7,168 bases of DNA from an uncultured Carnobacterium sp. GTDB lineage: Bacteria; Bacillota; Bacilli; Lactobacillales; Aerococcaceae. The stretch's first letter is position 1. Each line of letters begins with the position of its first letter. Positions 1 to 5,518 of the stretch are shown here, piece after piece. The notes beneath the pieces are model-generated. The model did not search any database and was not told the DNA's origin. It was given only the letters and a program-made list of their open reading frames with translations. The stretch is from assembly GCA_937976325.1 (NCBI GenBank), contig CALJSD010000164.1, positions 1-7,168 of the forward strand, read 5' to 3'. The position numbers and the translations under genes are program-made.

Positions 1-1
1 C

Positions 2-1561
2 ATGTATGGCCTTCGTTTTGTATGGAGACTGTTCATTTTTGGAACGGCGAACTCTCTTGGTCAGAGATTACGAACGCAGCTTTTTGAACATTTTACAAAG
101 ATGTCTCCAAGCTTCTATCAAAAGTACCGTTCGGGGGACTTGATGGCCCATGCAACAAATGACGTGAGCGCTATTGTTACGACGGCAGGTGGAGGTGTCA
201 TGTCCGCTGTTGATGCCTCGATTACAGCGTTCGTGACGCTAGCGACGATGTTCTTTGTGCTCGATTGGCGTGTGACGCTCGTTGCGATTATTCCATTGCC
301 ACTTTTAGCGATTGCGACAAACTTCGTCGTTCGTGCCGAGCATCAAAGTTTCAAAGAATCGCAAGAAGCTTTCTCATTACTGAATAACCATGTGAACGAG
401 AGTGTTTCTGGGATTAAAGTGACGAAATCGTTTGGTTATGGTGAAAAAGAAACAACATCGTTTTGGGAAACAAACCAAGATGCGTGGAAGAAAAATAATC
501 ACGCTGCAAAATATAATAATCTATTCGATCCAATCGTTTTGATTTTCGTGGGGCTTAGCTACTTAATTAGCCTCGGGTATGGTGGTTATTTAATCCGACG
601 AGGCGAATTTACGGTTGGAGAAATGATTACGTTTATGACGTATTTAGACATGCTCGTGTGGCCGCTTCAAGCCATTGGTTGGCTTCTTAATATCGGTCAA
701 CGTGCAAGCATCTCGTATCGTCGTATTGAAACGTTATTGGAAGAGACAAGTGAAGTCAAAGATGCCCCTAACGCACTTCCGATTACAGAAGCTCGTGAGA
801 TTGATGTTGATATTCATAACTTTCAATACGATGATGTGCCAACATTAGAAGACGTAACATTTAGCCTTCATCAAGGGCAAACCCTTGGGATTGTTGGTCC
901 AACTGGTTCAGGAAAATCAACGCTCTTAAAATTATTCCTTCGTCAATATGATGCGGGAAAAGAAGAGATTTTGATGAATGGGCGTTCGATTCAAGACTAT
1001 CGCATGAAAGACTTGCGTGAGCTTATGGGATATGTGCCGCAAGAACAGATTTTATTTGCGATGTCGATTAAAGACAATATCCGATTTGGAAATCCAACGC
1101 TTTCTGATGAAGCGGTGATTGAAGCTACTAAAATCTGTGGACTATATGATGATATCATGGCGATGCCTGAGGGATTCGATACGTTAATTGGAGAGAAGGG
1201 TGTGCTTTTATCAGGCGGTCAAAAACAACGTCTATCGATGGCACGCGCGCTTGTTGTGAACCCTGAAATTCTCATGCTTGATGATTCGTTATCAGCTGTC
1301 GATGCGAAGACAGAGCATTTAATTTTAGAAAACTTGAAACGTGAACGCAGCGACAAGACGACAATGATTACAGCGCACCGTTTATCAGCGATTGTGCATG
1401 CGGACCTTATCATCGTGCTTCAAGATGGACGCATTGTTGAAAAAGGAACGCATGACGAATTAATGGCGCTTGGTGGTTGGTATGCTAAAACTTACGACCG
1501 TCAACAGCTTGAAGCGACACTTGAGGAAGGGGGAGACGCAGTTGAACATGAAGACCTTTAA
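2..1561 (+). CDS. yheI: Heterodimeric ABC exporter subunit, BmrC/YheI-like (5' end outside window)
   Basis: This is one half of a heterodimeric ABC exporter, with a membrane domain fused to an ATPase domain. It probably expels drugs or other hydrophobic compounds across the cytoplasmic membrane. The visible 519 residues lack roughly the first 65 of a usual ~585, so the Met at position 2 is probably internal and the frame should continue leftward. Membrane helices fill residues 1-240. The ATPase domain has Walker A GPTGSGKST (299-307), Q-loop VPQEQ, a full LSGGQ signature (403-407), Walker B ILMLDD ending at 428, and the H-loop His459. Asp428 replaces the catalytic Glu, as in B. subtilis BmrC/YheI, whose motif ILILDDSLSAVDAKTE is nearly identical here. 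The ORF overlaps the start of its partner by 14 bases, implying translational coupling and 1:1 assembly. Family assignment is firm; the exported substrate is unknown. Confidence 0.93.
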   Translation: MYGLRFVWRLFIFGTANSLGQRLRTQLFEHFTKMSPSFYQKYRSGDLMAHATNDVSAIVTTAGGGVMSAVDASITAFVTLATMFFVLDWRVTLVAIIPLPLLAIATNFVVRAEHQSFKESQEAFSLLNNHVNESVSGIKVTKSFGYGEKETTSFWETNQDAWKKNNHAAKYNNLFDPIVLIFVGLSYLISLGYGGYLIRRGEFTVGEMITFMTYLDMLVWPLQAIGWLLNIGQRASISYRRIETLLEETSEVKDAPNALPITEAREIDVDIHNFQYDDVPTLEDVTFSLHQGQTLGIVGPTGSGKSTLLKLFLRQYDAGKEEILMNGRSIQDYRMKDLRELMGYVPQEQILFAMSIKDNIRFGNPTLSDEAVIEATKICGLYDDIMAMPEGFDTLIGEKGVLLSGGQKQRLSMARALVVNPEILMLDDSLSAVDAKTEHLILENLKRERSDKTTMITAHRLSAIVHADLIIVLQDGRIVEKGTHDELMALGGWYAKTYDRQQLEATLEEGGDAVEHEDL

Positions 1562-3275
1562 TCGACTCATCGCCTATTTATGGCGGTATAAGAAGTCGAG
1601 TACGATTGCGATTTTATTTATCCTCTTATCCAGTGTGACTGCAACAGTGATTCCGTTGATGGCTCGTTATTATATTGATACGTATATTGAAAAAGGCACA
1701 TGGAATGAAGGATACTGGCTCCTTATTGTGTACTACTCACTTTTCTTACTGCGCGTTTTATTAACGTATATTGGGACCTATGCCTTTAGCTATGTATCTA
1801 ATAGTGTCGTAAGAGATTTACGTCAAGAGGCCTTTTCGAATATGCAAAAACTCAATATGACGTACTTCGATACAACACCAGCTGGAGCCATCGTTTCTCG
1901 TTTAACCAACGATACACAGGCGGTCAGCGATATGTTTAGCTCGATTTTCTCGACGTTTTTAAGTACTTTATTTATCGTCGTAGCGACCTTGTCTGCGATG
2001 TTTAGTATGAATGTAGGACTTACGATTTTAATGGTTCTGTTTATTCCGGTGATGTTTGCGTCCGTTAAAATTTATAACCGTCTCTCTCATAGCGTGATTC
2101 GTAAGACGCGTGAGAAACTCAGTGAGATTAACGTGAAGCTGGCAGAGAGTATTGATGGGATGAAGATGATTCAGGCATTTAACCAAGAAGAACGTTTACG
2201 AAATGAATTCGAACAGATTAATGAGGAGCATGTGCAATTCTCGAATCGTTCGATTAACGTAAATAGTCTATTCCTTCGTCCTGCGATGTCGCTACTTAAG
2301 CTTGTTGCCTACGCGGTCATTATTTTATACTTTGGCCTCACTTGGGAAGTAGCTGGAGTGACAGCAGGGGTGATGTACGCCTTTATTCAATTCTCAAATC
2401 AGTTATTTAATCCATTAATCGATGTGACACAAAACTTCTCGATTATTCAAACGTCGATGATTGCAGCGACTCGTGTGTTTGAAGTCATCGATAATACGGA
2501 TTACGAACCTGAACAACTTGGAAAGGTTACCGAGATCAAGAACGGGAAGATTGAATTTAAGAATGTTACTTTCTCCTATGATGGGAAACGCAATGTATTA
2601 AAGCATATTAACTTTATTGTGAATCCAGGAGAGACGGTTGCCTTTGTTGGTTCGACTGGTTCAGGGAAATCGTCTATCATGAACCTCTTCTTACGATTTT
2701 ATGATTTTAAAGAAGGAGAAATACTGATTGATGATGTTCCGATTCAACAGTATTCAAAAGAAGTTCTTCGCGATAAAATCGGACTCGTGCTTCAAGATCC
2801 GTTCTTATTCCATGGAACGGTTGCTTCTAATATTCGCATGTACCAAGATATCACAGATGAAGAAGTGAAGAAGGCGAGCGAATTCGTAGATGCTCATCAT
2901 TTTATCGAGCAATTGCCACAAGGATATGAGAATAAAGTTTCTGAAAAGGGCTCAACGTTCTCTAGTGGCGAGCGTCAATTAATCGCCTTTGCAAGAACGA
3001 TTGCGGCTAATCCAAAAATCCTAATTCTGGATGAAGCAACTGCGAATATCGATTCGCAAACCGAAGAAGTTATTCAAACGTCTCTGAAGAAAATGAGAAA
3101 CGGAAGAACGACTTTAGCGATTGCGCACCGATTATCGACCATTCAAGATGCAAATCAAATCTTTGTCTTGGATAAAGGAGAAATCGTAGAAAGCGGAACG
3201 CATACAGAACTCTTAGAAAAAGAAGGGCTCTATTACAAGATGTATCAACTCCAAGCAGGGATGATGCAAGAATAA
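1548..3275 (+). CDS. yheH: Heterodimeric ABC exporter subunit, BmrD/YheH-like
   Basis: This is the second half of the exporter, 575 residues and full length for the family. The N-terminal membrane domain (about 1-315, six helices) precedes the ATPase domain: Walker A GSTGSGKSS (368-376), Q-loop LQDPFLF, Walker B ILILDEA with catalytic Glu496, and H-loop His527. Its signature is FSSGERQ (471-477) instead of LSGGQ. The active ATP site should therefore pair this protein's Walker A/B with the partner's LSGGQ; the other site is degenerate, as known for BmrCD, LmrCD and TM287/288. The ATG at 1548 gives MKTFNRLIAYL, a normal N-terminus. The Shine-Dalgarno (GAGGAAGGGGGAG, 1523-1535) lies 12 bases upstream, which is long. 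An in-frame TTG at 1542 has better spacing and would add two residues. A further TTG at 1470 would add an unrelated tail and was not chosen. A terminator follows within 50 bases. Confidence 0.93.
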   Translation: MKTFNRLIAYLWRYKKSSTIAILFILLSSVTATVIPLMARYYIDTYIEKGTWNEGYWLLIVYYSLFLLRVLLTYIGTYAFSYVSNSVVRDLRQEAFSNMQKLNMTYFDTTPAGAIVSRLTNDTQAVSDMFSSIFSTFLSTLFIVVATLSAMFSMNVGLTILMVLFIPVMFASVKIYNRLSHSVIRKTREKLSEINVKLAESIDGMKMIQAFNQEERLRNEFEQINEEHVQFSNRSINVNSLFLRPAMSLLKLVAYAVIILYFGLTWEVAGVTAGVMYAFIQFSNQLFNPLIDVTQNFSIIQTSMIAATRVFEVIDNTDYEPEQLGKVTEIKNGKIEFKNVTFSYDGKRNVLKHINFIVNPGETVAFVGSTGSGKSSIMNLFLRFYDFKEGEILIDDVPIQQYSKEVLRDKIGLVLQDPFLFHGTVASNIRMYQDITDEEVKKASEFVDAHHFIEQLPQGYENKVSEKGSTFSSGERQLIAFARTIAANPKILILDEATANIDSQTEEVIQTSLKKMRNGRTTLAIAHRLSTIQDANQIFVLDKGEIVESGTHTELLEKEGLYYKMYQLQAGMMQE

Positions 3276-3285
3276 CAATCATTAG

Positions 3286-3322
3286 AAAAGACATAGCGAA
3301 AACGAATCGCTATGTCTTTTTT
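3286..3322 (+). terminator. Intrinsic terminator of the exporter operon
   Basis: A perfect 14-bp stem joins 3286-3299 (AAAAGACATAGCGA) to 3307-3320 (TCGCTATGTCTTTT) across a 7-base loop. The T-run at 3317-3322 overlaps the stem's end. It begins 10 bases after the exporter stop codon. The A-run on the left arm means it could also stop transcription coming from the right, but no minus-strand gene is visible to use it. Confidence 0.92.
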
Positions 3323-3328
3323 GCGAGT

Positions 3329-3360
3329 GTAACATTTTTGTTACGTAACATAATTGTTAC
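3329..3360. promoter_or_regulatory. Operator-like pair 1: two abutting GTAACA-N4-TGTTAC inverted repeats
   Basis: Two 16-bp inverted repeats sit back to back with no gap: GTAACA-TTTT-TGTTAC (3329-3344) and GTAACA-TAAT-TGTTAC (3345-3360). The dyad of the whole pair extends to GTGTAACA (3327-3334) and TGTTACAC (3355-3362). There is no GC-rich stem or T-run, so a protein-binding site is more likely than a terminator. The half-sites differ from pairs 2 and 3 by one symmetric change, GTAACA against GTATCA, which suggests an older or weaker copy. The cognate regulator is not in the window. Confidence 0.68.
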
Positions 3361-3383
3361 ACCCAACATTGAAAAACTAAAAT

Positions 3384-3415
3384 GTATCAAAAATGATACG
3401 TATCATTTTTGATAA
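3384..3415. promoter_or_regulatory. Operator-like pair 2: two abutting GTATCA-N4-TGATAC inverted repeats
   Basis: GTATCA-AAAA-TGATAC (3384-3399) abuts GTATCA-TTTT-TGATAA (3400-3415), whose last base departs from symmetry. Because one N4 is AAAA and the other TTTT, positions 3385-3414 form a perfect 30-bp palindrome centred between 3399 and 3400. The pair's centre lies 55 bp downstream of the centre of pair 1. The arrangement suggests two dimers of a regulator binding side by side. Confidence 0.74.
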
Positions 3416-3437
3416 AAAACATTCGAAAACAAAAAGT

Positions 3438-3469
3438 GTATCATCTGTGATACGTATCATGCATGATAC
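3438..3469. promoter_or_regulatory. Operator-like pair 3: abutting GTATCA-N4-TGATAC repeats at the promoter
   Basis: GTATCA-TCTG-TGATAC (3438-3453) abuts GTATCA-TGCA-TGATAC (3454-3469). Both are perfect in all twelve half-site positions although their N4 spacers are unrelated, which implies selection on the half-sites. The centre is 54 bp from that of pair 2. The second repeat covers the place where a -35 element for the TATAAT at 3476 should be, so bound protein would either block RNA polymerase or replace a missing -35 contact. Confidence 0.76.
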
Positions 3470-3475
3470 AAAAGT

Positions 3476-3481
3476 TATAAT
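3476..3481 (+). promoter_or_regulatory. Candidate promoter P1: -10 box TATAAT with no good -35
   Basis: A consensus TATAAT begins 6 bases after the last operator repeat. With a 16-18 base spacer the -35 would fall at 3452-3459 (ACGTATCA), which has no TTGACA-like match, and there is no extended TGn motif. P1 would therefore be weak alone, or would depend on or be blocked by protein at the operators. Predicted start is near 3488. The transcript would read the short ORF at 3535 and then the uptake operon. Confidence 0.5.
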
Positions 3482-3534
3482 GGAGATTTTAAAATCACAA
3501 GAAAACACCATAAATAAAAGGAGTTTTAAAAAAA

Positions 3535-3549
3535 ATGAAAGCGTTTCAT
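3535..3549 (+). promoter_or_regulatory. Imperfect cre-like site (possible CcpA binding)
   Basis: ATGAAAGCGTTTCAT fits the catabolite-responsive element consensus WTGNAANCGNWNNCW at every defined position except the C near the 3' end. It reads like TGAAARCGYTTTCA with one base missing in the right half. It lies immediately upstream of the -35 of promoter P2, centred about 44 bases before its expected start, a position from which CcpA could act. The shortened spacing makes binding uncertain. Confidence 0.3.
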
Positions 3550-3570
3550 ATTGACACGTTCCAAAATTAA
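3535..3570 (+). pseudogene. 11-codon ORF, possible 5' relic of a zinc-type alcohol dehydrogenase/quinone oxidoreductase
   Basis: ATG at 3535 opens a frame encoding MKAFHIDTFQN, ended by TAA at 3568. A ribosome binding site (AAAAGGAG, 3515-3522) precedes it by 12 bases. The peptide resembles the usual start of medium-chain zinc-type alcohol dehydrogenases and NADP-dependent quinone oxidoreductases in Firmicutes (MKAF/Y-x-I-D-K/x-Y/F). Nothing downstream in any frame continues such a protein. It may be the stump of a gene displaced by the uptake operon. It could also be a leader peptide, or chance. Eleven residues cannot prove homology, so confidence is low. Confidence 0.3.
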
Positions 3571-3579
3571 TTGTACACT
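3551..3579 (+). promoter_or_regulatory. Candidate promoter P2 of the uptake operon (TTGACA-N17-TACACT)
   Basis: A perfect -35 TTGACA (3551-3556) is separated by the ideal 17 bases from TACACT (3574-3579), which matches four of six positions of the -10 consensus including both conserved T-A ends. Transcription would start near 3586, leaving about 16 untranslated bases, just enough for the ribosome binding site at 3588-3595. It lies within the 11-codon ORF, so this short frame need not be translated from P2. Confidence 0.55.
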
Positions 3580-3587
3580 ATCAAGGT

Positions 3588-3595
3588 AGAGGAGG
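3588..3595 (+). promoter_or_regulatory. Ribosome binding site that fixes the start of the phosphodiesterase gene
   Basis: AGAGGAGG is a near-perfect Shine-Dalgarno. It ends directly against the ATG at 3596, which is too close for initiation, but lies 6 bases before the in-frame ATG at 3602. The downstream ATG is therefore the likely start. Confidence 0.8.
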
Positions 3596-3601
3596 ATGAT
3601 T

Positions 3602-4429
3602 ATGACTAATCCGTTACAAGAAGCAAGAAAAGAGCATGTGCTAGTGTGCGCTCATAGAGGAACTTGTGGAGCTTCTGTTATTCAGAATACTCGACTTGCT
3701 TTCAACAACGCATTACTACATCATGCCGATATAGTAGAACTCGATATCGTTCGTTCAAAAGATGGTATTTTTTACGGACTACATGACGGGGTCGAAAAAT
3801 ATATTTTTGGAAAGGAAGTAGATATTAGAGAATTAAACTCTGATGAAATTGATGAGCTTGTAGTGACTAATGAATTTGATAAACCACTAGAAGATCATAT
3901 TGAAAGAGTCGATGTCATTTTAGATTATTTGGCAGAGAAAGACTGTTTTATCAACTTTGATCGTAGCTGGTTTTACTGGGATACGTTCCTTGATTATTTA
4001 AAACAACGTCCAGATATAAGTCGTTATATTTTAAAAGCCCCAGCTAAAACAGAAATTCTAGAAGTATTAAATGCGGCTAAATTTGAAATCGCTTTTATGC
4101 CAATCGTCAAAACCCAAGAAGAGTATCGATTGGTTGAGCAATATGACAACATCAATACAGTTGCTGTTGAGTTAATCTTTAAAACTCTAGATGCTGAAAC
4201 AGTAAATCCTAATTTTATGGATGAACTTCATCAAAAAGGATTGCTACTCTGGGCCAATACTTTGACATTAAATAAAGTGTCTAAGTTATGTGGAGACTGT
4301 GATGACCATAGAGCAGTTTCAGGGGATTTAGATGGTAGCTTTGGCAAATTATTGGAAATGGGATTTGATATTATTCAAACCGATTGGCCATATTTATTAA
4401 GTTCATATATTAAAAATAAACAAAAATAA
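3602..4429 (+). CDS. Glycerophosphodiester phosphodiesterase-like protein (GDPD family), cytoplasmic
   Basis: The protein has 275 residues, close to the usual size of UgpQ/GDPD enzymes. These cleave glycerophosphodiesters to glycerol 3-phosphate plus an alcohol with a divalent metal in a TIM barrel. Family motifs run in order: AHRGT with His18-Arg19, QNT at 28-30 (usually ENT), VELDI with metal ligands Glu46 and Asp48, LHDG with the second catalytic His61, INFD at 117-120 where the family usually has x-E-x-K, and QTDWP at 259-263. The core histidines and metal ligands are present; Asp120 probably replaces the third Glu, and the paired Lys is absent, so the substrate may be unusual. No signal peptide or membrane helix is seen, so it acts in the cytosol. 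It is first in the uptake operon, and its stop overlaps the ribosome binding site of the lipoprotein gene. Family is secure; the exact substrate is not. Confidence 0.85.
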   Translation: MTNPLQEARKEHVLVCAHRGTCGASVIQNTRLAFNNALLHHADIVELDIVRSKDGIFYGLHDGVEKYIFGKEVDIRELNSDEIDELVVTNEFDKPLEDHIERVDVILDYLAEKDCFINFDRSWFYWDTFLDYLKQRPDISRYILKAPAKTEILEVLNAAKFEIAFMPIVKTQEEYRLVEQYDNINTVAVELIFKTLDAETVNPNFMDELHQKGLLLWANTLTLNKVSKLCGDCDDHRAVSGDLDGSFGKLLEMGFDIIQTDWPYLLSSYIKNKQK

Positions 4430-4441
4430 AGGAGAATCTTT

Positions 4442-5500
4442 ATGAACAAAACATTTAAAAAATTAGCATTATTATCAGTTGCAGTACTTGGTGCTGCTTG
4501 TGCACCTACTACAACATCACAATCTGATTCATCACAAGGATCTTCAGGTTCTTCTGATGACAAGATTGTTATCTATTCTAACTCTGTTTCAAATGGTCGT
4601 GGAGATTGGTTGAAAGAAAAGGCCGCTGAAAATGGCTTCAATATTGAATTTGTAAGTATTAACGGTGGGGAGTTAGCTGACCGTGTAATTGCTGAAAAGA
4701 ATAACGCTATTGCTGATATGATTTTTGGTTTAAATAACATGGAATTTAACCGCTTGAAAGATGAAAACTTATTAGAAAAATATGAACCAAGTTGGAAAGG
4801 TGACGTAGATTTATCTCTTGGAGATGCTGACGGATTGTACTATCCATTAGTAGTTCAACCTTTATTATTAATTGGTAATGAATCTTCAACAATGCCAAAA
4901 GATTGGACGGACTTAGCTAAACCTGAATACAAAGATAAATACAATATCTTCAAATTAAATGGAGGTACTTCAAAAGTTATCTTAGGAAGTATTGCTTCTC
5001 GCTACCGTGATGATAGCGGTGAGTTAGGCGTTTCTAAAGAAGGTTGGGATATTATCAAAGGTTACGCTCAAAACGCTAAAGTCGTAACAAGTGAAACAGA
5101 CTACATTGGTATGATTATCGATAAAAAAGATGGTATTGAATATAACATGATGTGGGGTTCTGGTTACTTACAAAATAAAAACGAACGTAAGTATAACTTC
5201 AATGTAATGTATCCAGAAGTTGGTGAACCATTTGTAACTGAACAAATTGCTATCTTAAACACTTCTAAGAAGAAAGAAACTGTACAAAAATTCATTAACT
5301 GGTTCGGTAGTGCAGAAGTTCAAGCTGAATGGTCTAAGAAATTCTCTTCTATTCCAGCGAACAAAAAGGCTCTTGAACAAGCAAATGACGATGTTAAAGA
5401 ATTCATGAGTAAAGTTAAATCTCAAAAATTAGACTGGGAATTCATCTCAAAAAATATCAGCTCATGGGTTGAAAAAGTTGAATTAGAATATCTTAAATAG
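4442..5500 (+). CDS. ABC transporter substrate-binding lipoprotein (Fbp/Afu/PotD-type, periplasmic-binding fold II)
   Basis: The 352-residue protein begins with a lipoprotein signal: KKxxK charges, a hydrophobic stretch 8-19, and a lipobox LGAAC with lipidated Cys20. A Ser/Thr/Gln-rich linker (21-39) tethers the binding domain, which starts at KIVIYSNSV. The layout matches family 1 extracellular binding proteins for Fe3+, 2-aminoethylphosphonate, sugar phosphates, thiamine or polyamines: IYS strand, ADMIFGLNN loop, YYPL hinge region (133-136), PKDWTDLAKPEYKDK, and a C-terminal IAILNTSKKKETVQKFINWF. FbpA-type iron binders carry a Tyr-Tyr pair in the C-lobe. The only YY here, at 133-134, is in the hinge region, so iron is not favoured. 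The ribosome binding site AAAGGAG overlaps the preceding stop, 7 bases from ATG. It has the least biased toward GC codons of the operon, consistent with high expression. Ligand unknown. Confidence 0.88.
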   Translation: MNKTFKKLALLSVAVLGAACAPTTTSQSDSSQGSSGSSDDKIVIYSNSVSNGRGDWLKEKAAENGFNIEFVSINGGELADRVIAEKNNAIADMIFGLNNMEFNRLKDENLLEKYEPSWKGDVDLSLGDADGLYYPLVVQPLLLIGNESSTMPKDWTDLAKPEYKDKYNIFKLNGGTSKVILGSIASRYRDDSGELGVSKEGWDIIKGYAQNAKVVTSETDYIGMIIDKKDGIEYNMMWGSGYLQNKNERKYNFNVMYPEVGEPFVTEQIAILNTSKKKETVQKFINWFGSAEVQAEWSKKFSSIPANKKALEQANDDVKEFMSKVKSQKLDWEFISKNISSWVEKVELEYLK

Positions 5501-5518
5501 AAATTTGAGGAATTGAAC

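Larger units (their letters stand above)
3365..3469. repeat. Tandem ~54-bp repeat comprising AT-rich spacer plus operator pair
   Basis: The operator pairs are part of a larger tandem unit. The spacer before pair 2 (AACATTGAAAAACTAAAAT, 3365-3383) matches the spacer before pair 3 (AACATTCGAAAACAAAAAGT, 3418-3437) apart from one inserted base and a few substitutions. Each spacer leads into GTATCA. Two complete units are visible. The first operator pair at 3329 lacks this spacer because the terminator lies in front of it. Duplication of one spacer-operator unit, followed by drift, would explain the near-constant 54-55 bp period. Confidence 0.6.

Noticed and set aside
2..4. ATG at position 2 as the true start of the first exporter subunit
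   Set aside because: Family members have about 65 more residues including the first membrane helix, and no ribosome binding site can be seen because the window begins here.
1219..1413. Minus-strand 64-codon frame
   Set aside because: Lies wholly inside the conserved ATPase domain of the exporter gene; no ribosome binding site or recognisable protein.
1470..1547. Upstream TTG start for the second exporter subunit
   Set aside because: It adds 26 residues with no family resemblance, deeply overlaps the first gene, and has no good ribosome binding site; ATG at 1548 gives a typical N-terminus.
3070..3294. Minus-strand 74-codon frame
   Set aside because: Antisense to the exporter's Walker B/H-loop region and starting in the terminator; a shadow frame.
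3329..3469. CRISPR array
   Set aside because: Repeats are short dyads in abutting pairs, the two spacers resemble each other rather than being unique, and no cas gene is present.
3329..3469. GlnR/TnrA-type nitrogen operators (TGTNA-N7-TNACA)
   Set aside because: The half-sites and spacing do not fit; the motif here is GTAWCA-N4-TGWTAC and pairs 2 and 3 lack TGTNA arms.
3596..3601. ATG at 3596 as start of the phosphodiesterase gene
   Set aside because: It touches the Shine-Dalgarno with no spacer, whereas ATG at 3602 is 6 bases away.
3286..3601. Insertion sequence or other mobile element causing the suspected junction
   Set aside because: No transposase or integrase frame, terminal inverted repeats or target duplication can be seen.
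4375..4563. Minus-strand 62-codon frame
   Set aside because: Spans the phosphodiesterase end and the lipoprotein signal peptide in antisense; acidic low-complexity residues reflect the reverse of the Ser/Thr linker.
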